From Methanosphaera sp. rholeuAM130 (GTDB taxonomy: Archaea; Methanobacteriota; Methanobacteria; Methanobacteriales; Methanobacteriaceae): a stretch of 11,637 nt of DNA. Each line of letters begins with the position of its first letter. The stretch's first letter is position 1. A program made the position numbers and the translations under genes. Under the pieces are notes generated by a model, which saw nothing but the letters and a program-made list of their open reading frames with translations, ran no database searches and was not told the origin of the DNA. The stretch spans positions 1 through 11,637 of the forward strand of contig MUZY01000055.1 of the NCBI GenBank assembly GCA_003266065.1, given 5' to 3'. Below are positions 1-6,165 of this stretch, in pieces.

Positions 1-11
1 AAATGAATTCC

Positions 12-18
12 AAAAAAA
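12..18 (-). terminator. oligo-T terminator of the DUF2070 gene
   Basis: Read on the minus strand, a run of seven T lies about 20 nt beyond the TAA stop of the DUF2070 gene. Archaeal RNA polymerase ends transcription at such oligo-T tracts without needing a hairpin. No stem is seen here. Confidence 0.5.
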
Positions 19-38
19 GATTAAATGGAGGTTAGTCT

Positions 39-1850
39 TTAGAATATCCAGTAAACCGTTATCACAGCCGCTATGATAAATACCAATGGCGCCAATATTT
101 TACTAACGGATATTATTGAGGATATTGTATTTACAAGTTCTATTGACTTGTTGGGTCCGAAGGTTTTTATTTTTAATCTTTGTGTGGCAGAGGCTACACT
201 TACCTCTTCCAAATCATCCAAGGCTTCCGGAACCAAATCCAGTATTCTTTCAATCAGAAGCTGTTTATGTTTCGTTCCGACGGTCAATCCGCCACCTGAT
301 ATCGTGTTAACAAGGTGAGTATCGGTTGTCATCACCTCGACCATATCTATTTCAGGATATTTTTCCACAACGGCATCGATGATTTCCTCACGTACTCCCT
401 GCTTCATGTTGTTTCCGTCAAAGATTATATAGAGCATTTTCTGGTCGTCCACTTCGGTAATCATTATCTTGACTCCGCATTCACCTATACCATCCTTGAC
501 GTCGATTTCATCCAACAGATCATATGCATATCCTACCTTAATCGGATACATATCCTGTCTTTCAAGTTTTTTGATGGCCTCCTCAATCTGCACTACCCTA
601 TAGTGGCCGGGCATCAGCCTATCAACGTTTCCTGCCAGACAGTTATGGCAGTCGACTACCACAACATTTTCAATGCCGGTTACCTGTTTTGTTTGATACT
701 GCATCGATAGTCCAACACCGTAATCTATGTCATCGCCGGGTACCGGTGCAAAGGTACTTAAGAGGACAACACCATCATTGAAGAACTGTGCCCCTATCTT
801 TGCATCCTCATACTGTACTCTCTGGAATTTGCTTGCCTTATCGGAGTATTCCAGATTCTGCAATGCTAAGTTTACCGCATCGGTAATCTTGTTTATCTCC
901 TTGGCGGCTACTGGGTTGAAGTCATGTGTTGCAGCCCCATGAACTACTATTGAAGGGTCGTCCAACTGCTGTGTCAGTATGCTTGGAAGGTTTCCTCCAC
1001 CCAGCGAACCGACAGGTCCGGGATGAACGCATGGCGAGATGTAATTCAATTTGATATTGCCGTTTTTATCCTTGAAGCTTATTAGGCTTACTATCGTATC
1101 TATCGATTCGCCCATGTTACTGAAGACTTCTTCCATTGAATTTGAGCCCTCGGTTATATGACCGATAAACAGGCTTAAAAGTTCAAGACCGTTTACTCCA
1201 AGATTATTTCTCATTGGACTTTCCAGTATGGATACGAATGAGAATATTGCTATTGCCAGTACTATTGCACCTATAATTGCCTTCAGGTACAGGCTTATAA
1301 CGGAGTTGAGGCTTGTCGTTGCAAGCGTAATATAACTTATCAGAACGAACATACTTAGCGTTAATATAGGATGAATCAATCCTATAATAAGTCCTTGTAT
1401 GAATTTAATATTGGATGTACTCCAAATTATAAGTGTTTCTATCGCAAATCCAAACAGTATACCTATTAACAGTGAATTTACAAATATGTCAATGTGGAAT
1501 ATGAAGCCGATGATGTCTCCTACCAGTATTATCAGACATGTAATGAACATGCTTACGAAGGATAAAAAGAGTGCCTGCTTCTGTTTCATATGCCTTTTTT
1601 TAAGGGCGTTTACACATGAATGCACCAGTCCTCCTGAAGCCATGGTCGTCATACCCAATAGGAAAAATATCGATGCTCCTCCACTTAAAAATGAATACAC
1701 GACTTCTTCCAACTTTAATCCCGGATCCAAACAACCCATTATACCTCCAGTGAGGAAACTGAATGTGAAAATCAAAAATATTGATATCTTGGATTCCGGC
1801 AGAGTAATCATGTATTTGCTTAATTTCATCACTCTTTGAGTTACCGTCAT
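39..1850 (-). CDS. DUF2070 family archaeal membrane protein
   Basis: A 603-residue integral membrane protein whose layout fits the archaeal DUF2070 family; its biochemical role is not established. About six hydrophobic helices fill residues 20-208 (roughly 22-40, 50-75, 93-118, 122-145, 150-176, 186-210). A large soluble domain follows (about 220-575), and a last helix sits at 583-602. The soluble part carries conserved-looking His/Asp motifs: HPGP (276-279), HGAATHDFNP (304-313), DCHNC (400-404) and TTDTH (508-512), plus glycine-rich GSLGGGN. These could form a metal or phosphate site; that is inference. The ATG at 1850 is used; a second ATG seven codons in (MKLSK) is also possible, and neither has a strong ribosome binding site. 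It is transcribed alone, divergently from the fumarase gene. Confidence 0.85.
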   Translation of the reverse strand: MTVTQRVMKLSKYMITLPESKISIFLIFTFSFLTGGIMGCLDPGLKLEEVVYSFLSGGASIFFLLGMTTMASGGLVHSCVNALKKRHMKQKQALFLSFVSMFITCLIILVGDIIGFIFHIDIFVNSLLIGILFGFAIETLIIWSTSNIKFIQGLIIGLIHPILTLSMFVLISYITLATTSLNSVISLYLKAIIGAIVLAIAIFSFVSILESPMRNNLGVNGLELLSLFIGHITEGSNSMEEVFSNMGESIDTIVSLISFKDKNGNIKLNYISPCVHPGPVGSLGGGNLPSILTQQLDDPSIVVHGAATHDFNPVAAKEINKITDAVNLALQNLEYSDKASKFQRVQYEDAKIGAQFFNDGVVLLSTFAPVPGDDIDYGVGLSMQYQTKQVTGIENVVVVDCHNCLAGNVDRLMPGHYRVVQIEEAIKKLERQDMYPIKVGYAYDLLDEIDVKDGIGECGVKIMITEVDDQKMLYIIFDGNNMKQGVREEIIDAVVEKYPEIDMVEVMTTDTHLVNTISGGGLTVGTKHKQLLIERILDLVPEALDDLEEVSVASATQRLKIKTFGPNKSIELVNTISSIISVSKILAPLVFIIAAVITVYWIF

Positions 1851-1904
1851 AGTCTCTAGTTCCTATAAAGTTTTTGTCAGAATATGATTAAAAATAATTT
1901 CATA

Positions 1905-1914
1905 CTTATATATA
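1905..1914 (-). promoter_or_regulatory. TATA box for the DUF2070 gene
   Basis: On the minus strand the sequence TATATATAAG lies about 55 nt before the ATG. Transcription would start near 1880-1885, giving a leader of about 30 nt. Confidence 0.5.
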
Positions 1915-2001
1915 TCTTTTACATTTGATGATATTAAATCATTATGTTAGACTACGACCTTATCATGGATAAAATACTATAATATGATTAAACAAAAATA
2001 A

Positions 2002-2015
2002 TTAATATATATTAA
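2002..2015 (+). promoter_or_regulatory. palindromic TATA region for the fumarase beta gene
   Basis: TTAATATATATTAA is a perfect 14-bp palindrome and the best TATA candidate upstream of the gene starting at 2050. A start of transcription about 25 nt downstream leaves a leader of only about 15 nt. Being symmetrical it could also serve the other strand. Confidence 0.45.
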
Positions 2016-2049
2016 TTTTCATTTAAAAAAAAATAAATGGGGAATTTAT

Positions 2050-2592
2050 TTGGAATATGAATTAAATACACCATTGGACGATAGTGATATAAGCAAATTG
2101 AAAGCCGGTGACACGGTATATCTAACCGGTAAAATATTTACTGCTCGTGACAGTGCTCATAAGAGAATTATAGAATCAAATGCTCCTATAGACTTGGAAG
2201 GTGTTGTTTTGTTCCATGCCGGACCTATTATCAAAGAAAATGATGATGGATATGAAATTGTTGCCGTAGGTCCTACAACAAGCATGAGAATGAATCCCTA
2301 CGAAGCTGACGTATTGGATATGGGAGTCAAAGCCATAATCGGCAAGGGCGGAATGGATGAAAAAACCCAAGAGGCTTTGGTACGTAACAATGCAGTATTT
2401 TTAACGGCGGTCGGTGGCTGTGCAGCACTCTATGTCAGCAGCATTAACCAAGTCGATACCGTTTATTGGCTGGACTTGGGTATGCCCGAGGCCATATGGC
2501 AGCTGGACGTTACGAGATTCGGTCCTTTGATTGTCACTATGGATTCTGATAATGTTAATTTATATAAAAAAGATAAAGAGGCTTCAAAATGA
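2050..2592 (+). CDS. fumarate hydratase class I, beta (C-terminal domain) subunit
   Basis: A 180-residue Fe-S hydro-lyase beta chain (fumarase/L-tartrate dehydratase TtdB type). With an Fe-S alpha chain it interconverts fumarate and malate, part of the incomplete reductive citrate pathway of methanogens. Visible family motifs: TARDSAHKRI (31-40), GPTTSMRM (75-82), IGKGGM (97-102), GGCAAL (122-127) and the C-terminal RFGPLIVTMDS (156-166). Length is normal for the stand-alone beta subunit. The start is TTG at 2050, chosen because it gives the family N-terminus MEYELNTP; a GGGGA stretch lies a few bases before it, and the ATG at 2037 is out of frame and stops at once. The alpha subunit is not in the window. 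The last codons overlap the next gene by ATGA. Tartrate dehydratase cannot be excluded from sequence alone. Confidence 0.9.
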   Translation: MEYELNTPLDDSDISKLKAGDTVYLTGKIFTARDSAHKRIIESNAPIDLEGVVLFHAGPIIKENDDGYEIVAVGPTTSMRMNPYEADVLDMGVKAIIGKGGMDEKTQEALVRNNAVFLTAVGGCAALYVSSINQVDTVYWLDLGMPEAIWQLDVTRFGPLIVTMDSDNVNLYKKDKEASK

Positions 2593-3230
2593 AGAGTAAA
2601 ATACTTTCAATACTTTTAATAATATGTTCCATAGCATTGATTGCCGGATTTTTCATATTTACACCTACATATATTCAAACGAATGGTGACGTTAAACACT
2701 TCAGCGACAGCGACATGTCCTTTGACATACCAAATACATGGACTGTCTATGAATATGACGACGCTACAAAGACACCGTTTTTATCAAGCAGTCCAGCGTC
2801 CATCATAGTAAATCCTGCAAGCCAGTCTACATACTCGTATAATGACGGCAATCTCACGGAAATAACTGAAAACGGAGCGTTAAATACCAGTGCTACCAGT
2901 GCAACCGATGTGGCCATAGTCACATGTGAAATAAGTAAGATGGACTCATTGCCGGAGGGCGTGACATTGGATAACGCATATCAATCGGACAGCATCTACG
3001 GCATTATGGAATCATCCGGCAAATTCAACTTGGATTCCGCTACGGTCATACAGGTAGACGGCAAGGATGCACGGCAATTCGTATATACGGTCAGCTATAC
3101 CAAGTATAAGGATACATGGGTAGAATCCAACGGACATTACTACAGAATATTATGTCAAGCACCTAATACTTTCTTTGATGAAGCCGAAAGCGTATTTGAT
3201 ACCATTGTAAATACCATGAAGTTGAAGTAA
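2589..3230 (+). CDS. membrane-anchored PsbP-like extracytoplasmic protein
   Basis: A 213-residue protein with a single N-terminal hydrophobic segment (about 4-26) after MKSK, so it is probably anchored and faces outward. The rest is hydrophilic and rich in Ser, Thr, Asp and Tyr. The pattern FSDSDMSFDIPNTW (38-51), a central beta-rich stretch, and the closing FDTIVNTMKLK resemble the PsbP-like/MOG1-type fold found in many small secreted methanogen proteins; this is a family-level impression, not a function. There is no lipobox cysteine (the only early Cys, residue 13, lies inside the helix). The ATG overlaps the fumarase stop (ATGA), which suggests translational coupling, although a link in function to fumarase is not obvious. 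Confidence 0.7.
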   Translation: MKSKILSILLIICSIALIAGFFIFTPTYIQTNGDVKHFSDSDMSFDIPNTWTVYEYDDATKTPFLSSSPASIIVNPASQSTYSYNDGNLTEITENGALNTSATSATDVAIVTCEISKMDSLPEGVTLDNAYQSDSIYGIMESSGKFNLDSATVIQVDGKDARQFVYTVSYTKYKDTWVESNGHYYRILCQAPNTFFDEAESVFDTIVNTMKLK

Positions 3231-3246
3231 TTCAACTGATTATACC

Positions 3247-3255
3247 TTTTTTTTT
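3247..3255 (+). terminator. oligo-T terminator after the fumarase/PsbP-like pair
   Basis: Nine consecutive T begin 17 nt after the TAA stop, followed by a further T5 a few bases on. This is a typical archaeal U-tract end and closes the two-gene unit. Confidence 0.6.
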
Positions 3256-3372
3256 AAACTTTTTAGATTTGATTTTGACTATCCGATTATTTCATCACCC
3301 ATAGAAAAAAAGATATTACATTTTGTTTTAATTTTATTAAGCTCCATATTAAAAAAGATTATATAATAATGA

Positions 3373-3382
3373 TTTAAATATA
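3373..3382 (+). promoter_or_regulatory. TATA box for the coiled-coil/AbrB-like pair
   Basis: TTTAAATATA lies about 29-38 nt before the ATG at 3411, so transcription would begin close to 3400-3405. The message would be almost leaderless, though a GTGAT element sits just before the ATG. Confidence 0.5.
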
Positions 3383-3410
3383 ATATATAGAAATCAATTT
3401 TAGTGATAAC

Positions 3411-3692
3411 ATGACAGATAGATTAGAGAATATTTTTATTAATTTTGCAAATTCACAGGAAGAGTTGCTTAGTCAGATGAACTTGACCAAGGAGGAATTT
3501 GTAGAGAATGCCAAGAAATGGTCCCAAACCGAGGATGGAAAACTTGAAATTCAGAAGTTTATTCTACAGCAGGAGATCGATGACTTGAAAAGTGAAATTG
3601 CCGAGATTGAAAAGAATATTACAAAAAAAGAAGAGTCTATCATGGAAATTGATGCAGAGTTAGCTAAGTTATGTGGTGATGATAATGGTTGA
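3411..3692 (+). CDS. small coiled-coil protein of unknown function
   Basis: A 93-residue, highly charged protein with no membrane segment or signal peptide. Residues about 46-88 form an uninterrupted heptad pattern (IQKFILQQEIDDLKSEI and onward to ELAKL), predicting a long coiled coil; residues 1-45 are helical with Asn, Gln and Glu and include NLTKEEFVENAKKW. I do not recognise a named family. The ATG at 3411 is preceded by GTGAT (3403-3407), part of the archaeal anti-16S pattern. The end overlaps the following AbrB-like gene, so the two are very likely translated together and may form a complex (inference). The name 'prefoldin-like' would be possible for a helix of this kind but nothing supports the beta part. 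Confidence 0.75.
   Translation: MTDRLENIFINFANSQEELLSQMNLTKEEFVENAKKWSQTEDGKLEIQKFILQQEIDDLKSEIAEIEKNITKKEESIMEIDAELAKLCGDDNG
3675..3680 (+). promoter_or_regulatory. ribosome binding site deciding the AbrB-like start
   Basis: GGTGAT, matching the complement of the archaeal 16S 3' end, lies inside the end of the coiled-coil gene. It favours the ATG at 3685, at the same short spacing seen for the upstream gene (GTGAT three bases before 3411). Confidence 0.5.
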
Positions 3693-3879
3693 AATGACAT
3701 TCAAAAAAGTAGTAAGACGTGAAGATCACGATGAAGATAAACCGATGTATGTTGAGATTCCGGATTTGATTGTTGATGCTCTTTTTTTAAGAGACGGCGA
3801 TCAGATAGAATGGACATACTTTGTAAATTGTAAAAATCAGAAACAGGTTACGTTAACCAGAAAGTATACCGGTTTATGA
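3685..3879 (+). CDS. AbrB/MazE-like swapped-hairpin protein
   Basis: A 64-residue protein whose pattern fits the AbrB/SpoVT/MazE DNA-binding fold: FKKVVRRED (6-14), PMYVEIPDLIVDALFL (20-35), RDGDQIEW (36-43), then a closing strand QVTLTRKY (54-61). In the family, two such chains interlock into a dimer that binds DNA, as transition-state regulators or antitoxins. Possible starts upstream are GTG 3673, GTG 3676 and ATG 3679; ATG 3685 is preferred because GGTGAT lies just before it, and ATG 3694 is the alternative. It overlaps the coiled-coil gene by 8 bp. No toxin-like partner (PIN, MazF, RelE) is visible, so a role as antitoxin is not supported; a small regulator is more likely. Confidence 0.6.
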   Translation: MVEMTFKKVVRREDHDEDKPMYVEIPDLIVDALFLRDGDQIEWTYFVNCKNQKQVTLTRKYTGL

Positions 3880-3889
3880 TACCTTCCTA

Positions 3890-3901
3890 TTTTTTATTTT
3901 T
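3890..3901 (+). terminator. double oligo-T terminator after the AbrB-like gene
   Basis: Runs of six and five T separated by one A start 11 nt after the TGA stop. This fits archaeal U-tract termination and closes the small operon. Confidence 0.5.
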
Positions 3902-4044
3902 CTAGCGTATATTATTGCAATGAGATTATTTTAAGTATTTCAGGAAATCATTTCAATATCTAACGGTTTAAAACAGTATTTTTTTCTTTTCATCGTTGGA
4001 TGATATCACCGTTAAATTGAGTTGTACCTTAATTATGTATTCTT

Positions 4045-4124
4045 GTTCACAATATAGGAATTAACCTTCAAAAGGGTTCACATATTATGAATAAAATCGG
4101 CCATTTTTGTTCATATTTTAGGAA
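4045..4124 (+). repeat. three GTTCA-N8-GAA elements at 31-33 bp pitch
   Basis: GTTCA occurs at 4045, 4076 and 4109, each followed after exactly eight A/T-rich bases by GAA (4058, 4089, 4122). Each is thus a TTC-N9-GAA dyad, and the start-to-start distances are 31 and 33 bp, about three helix turns. This is the pattern expected of protein binding sites stacked on one DNA face; no regulator is proven. Confidence 0.45.
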
Positions 4125-4130
4125 CAAAAA
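4104..4130. repeat. 9-bp perfect inverted repeat (operator or hairpin)
   Basis: TTTTTGTTC (4104-4112) and GAACAAAAA (4122-4130) are perfect reverse complements around a 9-nt spacer. It is the extended third copy of the GTTCA-N8-GAA series. It could be an operator or, read as RNA, a weak stem; there is no T tract directly after it on the plus strand. Confidence 0.5.
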
Positions 4131-4134
4131 GTCG

Positions 4135-4193
4135 TTTTAAGACACTTTTTTGGAACATTTTCAAGTCGTTAAATTAGATAAAATGTCTTAAAA
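4135..4193. repeat. 10-bp perfect inverted repeat with long spacer
   Basis: TTTTAAGACA (4135-4144) and TGTCTTAAAA (4184-4193) are perfect reverse complements 39 nt apart. A third TTAAGAC lies at 4220-4226. The octamer AAGTCGTT also occurs twice, just before and inside the repeat. Function unknown. Confidence 0.45.
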
Positions 4194-4288
4194 AATTTTA
4201 TTTTGGATAATAACCCATGTTAAGACTTTATTTTAATTTTAAGTATCTGTTACACTTTTATTAATTCATTTGAAAATAAGGAGATAAC

Positions 4289-4333
4289 ATGATATTTATT
4301 TGTTTAAATTTCAGTAAAAAGAGCTTAGCCTAA
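4289..4333 (+). CDS. possible 14-residue short ORF with ribosome binding site
   Basis: An ATG at 4289 follows AAGGAGAT (4278-4285) by three bases and opens a 14-codon frame, MIFICLNFSKKSLA, ending with TAA. The ribosome binding site is as good as those of the real genes here (thiM has the same AAGGAGAT). The peptide is hydrophobic then basic. It may be a leader or tiny membrane peptide, or chance. No clear promoter is visible. Confidence 0.2.
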   Translation: MIFICLNFSKKSLA

Positions 4334-4602
4334 TCAAAGATTAATAACGAGTTTTATTTTAGTATTCAGATTTATTATCATTTATTTACCAAAAATAACA
4401 AGGTATATCCTGGAAAAGTATCCAAACAATTTTTTTAAAATAATTATTATATTATTTTTTTAGATTTATTCTAAAAATCTTTTAATATTAATCCGTTGAA
4501 CATGAAGATAATTATAAATATTATAAAATTACATATTAATAATAGACAATGTTTAAAAATCTTATGAAAAATAATGATTTAACATTTTTATATTAAGAAT
4601 GA

Positions 4603-4612
4603 TTATATAATA
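4603..4612 (+). promoter_or_regulatory. TATA box candidate for the DUF3100 operon
   Basis: TTATATAATA fits the archaeal TATA pattern and would give a start near 4635 and a leader of about 85 nt. The surrounding DNA is so AT-rich that other boxes are possible. Confidence 0.35.
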
Positions 4613-4720
4613 TTAATTAAATTTTTAACATTTCGACAATGATGCAGTTACACGATTTTCATTGGCAGCATATGTTATTAATATTTTTAAAAATTGTATT
4701 ACTATGTGGAGATGCAATAG

Positions 4721-5581
4721 ATGGACATTAAAAACAAATATACTCCAGATACCGAAGACTTGATAAAATCAGTAAAGGACTACAAATTACATTTTACTAT
4801 CCTGTTTGCCGTAATTATATCAGAATACATCGGTATTATTACGCTTGATTTTATGGGAATATCCATAGTGTTAATGCCGTTATTGTACTCATTGATTCTT
4901 GCCGTGGCATTCTACTTGGCAAAGCCGGTTTATTGGATAAAGGAGAAGCAGTCCGAAAGATCAAGTGCAATAATGATGTTGCTGATAGGTCCGCTTCTGG
5001 CAAAACTGGCAATAGCCAGCGGTCAAAATATTGAAATAATATTTAATGCGGGTCCTGCAATCCTTTTACAGGAAGTTGGAAATCTGGGTACCATCTTTGC
5101 GGCACTGCCTATCGCATTGCTATTGGGATTCAAGCGTGAATCAATTGGAATGACAAGTTCAATCTGTCGGGAACCACAGATGGCTGTAGTAATAGACAAA
5201 TACGGCTTCACTTCCCCTGAAACGAGGGGTTTTTTCACAGTATTTCTGATAGGTACCGTATTGGGAACACCATTTATCAGCCTACTGGTAAGCATACTTG
5301 CATATGTACTTCCGTTACACCCATTTGCATTTGGAATGGCATGCGGTATTGGAAGTGCCAGCATGAACGCAGCCGCAGTAGCATCATTATCAACAATATT
5401 CCCACAATACGCCACACAAATGGAAGCATTCAGTGGAATGGCCAATCTCATTGCAATGGTTACTGGAATGTACGTATATATCTTTGTAGCAATGCCGCTT
5501 ACGGAAGGTCTATACAAGAGGCTTGAACCACCAATAAATGCATTATTAAAACGTAAAAAGGCCAAAAAGGAGAGCTGTTAG
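4721..5581 (+). CDS. DUF3100 family integral membrane protein
   Basis: A 286-residue polytopic membrane protein that I assign to DUF3100; no substrate is known to me. Helices are apparent at about 24-42, 46-68, 83-100, 112-136, 168-196, 198-222 and 235-262, with a basic C-terminal tail. Strongly marked segments shared with the second copy downstream are AKLAIASG (94-101), QEVGNLGTIFAALPIALLLGF (117-137), SSICREPQMA (146-155), LPLHPFAF (197-204) and GIGSASMN (209-216). The E-G-G-T-F...P-I-A...G pattern and the helix-breaking GSxSMN stretch recall elevator-type anion transporters such as GltS, so transport is a reasonable inference. The ATG follows GGAGATG by about ten bases. The next gene begins 3 bp downstream, showing one transcription unit. 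Confidence 0.75.
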   Translation: MDIKNKYTPDTEDLIKSVKDYKLHFTILFAVIISEYIGIITLDFMGISIVLMPLLYSLILAVAFYLAKPVYWIKEKQSERSSAIMMLLIGPLLAKLAIASGQNIEIIFNAGPAILLQEVGNLGTIFAALPIALLLGFKRESIGMTSSICREPQMAVVIDKYGFTSPETRGFFTVFLIGTVLGTPFISLLVSILAYVLPLHPFAFGMACGIGSASMNAAAVASLSTIFPQYATQMEAFSGMANLIAMVTGMYVYIFVAMPLTEGLYKRLEPPINALLKRKKAKKESC

Positions 5582-5584
5582 ATC

Positions 5585-6052
5585 TTGACTGAAACAATAT
5601 CATCTAAAGTATTAATCGAATGGATAGGTATACTGGTAATATTCTCCATAATTTCCGCAATAGGCAATGTTATAGGATATCATTATCCCTTCATGGAGTC
5701 CTTGGTTGGAATGCTGATACTTTGTGGAATATCACTTGCCGGACTGATAATTGAAACATATACTCCATGGGATATACCTTCAATCCTATACATCAGCATA
5801 TTGGGTTTACTGTTGGCGTTGCCGATATCACCGGTCTCAGATTTCATCATCTACTATACCACCCGTGTAGAATTGATTTCACTTACGACCGTGCTTCTTG
5901 CATATGCGGGTATTTCAATGGGTAAGGACTTGGGTGACTTCAAGAAGGTTGGAGTAAAGGGTGTTGTCGTAACATTCTTCGTAATCTTCGGTACCTATGT
6001 CGGATCGGCCTTGATAGCACAGTTCGTGCTGATGTATACCGGAATGATTTAA
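5585..6052 (+). CDS. small integral membrane protein, partner of DUF3100
   Basis: A 155-residue membrane protein with about five helices (11-32, 36-57, 64-80, 98-112, 126-150). The last part, residues 95-125, has LISLTTVLLAYAGISMGKDL then GDFKKVGVKG, a helix-loop pattern like the 'alpha-G-hydrophilic-K-K-V-G' segments of sulfate-exporter-like and 2-hydroxycarboxylate transporter families. It starts with TTG at 5585, only 3 bp after the DUF3100 stop; AAGGAG lies at about 5567-5572. I infer a two-subunit membrane complex, much as LrgA/LrgB or MadL/MadM pair a small with a large chain. No named family is certain. A T8 tract follows it. Confidence 0.7.
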   Translation: MTETISSKVLIEWIGILVIFSIISAIGNVIGYHYPFMESLVGMLILCGISLAGLIIETYTPWDIPSILYISILGLLLALPISPVSDFIIYYTTRVELISLTTVLLAYAGISMGKDLGDFKKVGVKGVVVTFFVIFGTYVGSALIAQFVLMYTGMI

Positions 6053-6076
6053 GTTTTAAATCAACAATCCAACAAC

Positions 6077-6084
6077 TTTTTTTT
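6077..6084 (+). terminator. oligo-T terminator after the small membrane protein
   Basis: Eight consecutive T lie 25 nt after the stop. They probably end part of the transcripts before the second DUF3100 gene, which then has its own promoter region. Confidence 0.45.
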
Positions 6085-6132
6085 GACAAGATTTAAACTG
6101 AAATAATATTCTCCAATGGAATCATTTACAAA

Positions 6133-6144
6133 TTGATATAATTA
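6133..6144 (+). promoter_or_regulatory. possible TATA box for the second DUF3100 gene
   Basis: TTGATATAATTA lies 22-33 nt before the ATG at 6166. If used, the transcript would start near the ATG and be leaderless or nearly so. The only ribosome-site-like sequence is GTGA seven bases before the ATG, which is weak. Confidence 0.3.
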
Positions 6145-6165
6145 CAGACAGGTTTGTGAATTCAT

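Larger units (their letters stand above)
3902..4720. other. long AT-rich intergenic region with dyads, no confident gene
   Basis: About 820 bp without a credible protein gene on either strand. It holds a 7-bp inverted repeat (TAACGGT at 3961-3967 with ACCGTTA at 4008-4014), three GTTCA-N8-GAA elements, two long inverted repeats (4104-4130 and 4135-4193), a short ORF with a ribosome binding site (4289-4333), an AT hairpin (TTTTTAGA at 4457-4464 with TCTAAAAA at 4470-4477), and near the right end the promoter of the DUF3100 gene. The rest is plain A/T-rich sequence. No tRNA, rRNA, insertion sequence or CRISPR repeats are seen. Confidence 0.6.

Noticed and set aside
3411..3879. Toxin-antitoxin system
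   Set aside because: The second protein has an AbrB/MazE-like pattern, but the first is a plain coiled coil with no toxin fold or catalytic residues visible.
3902..4720. CRISPR array or insertion sequence in the long spacer
   Set aside because: The repeats are 5-10 bp elements, not 25-37 bp units with unique spacers, and there is no transposase or terminal repeat with target duplication.
5023..5565. Minus-strand open frame of 180 residues over the first DUF3100 gene
   Set aside because: The plus frame is conserved between two paralogues. The reverse frame appears only because of codon bias.
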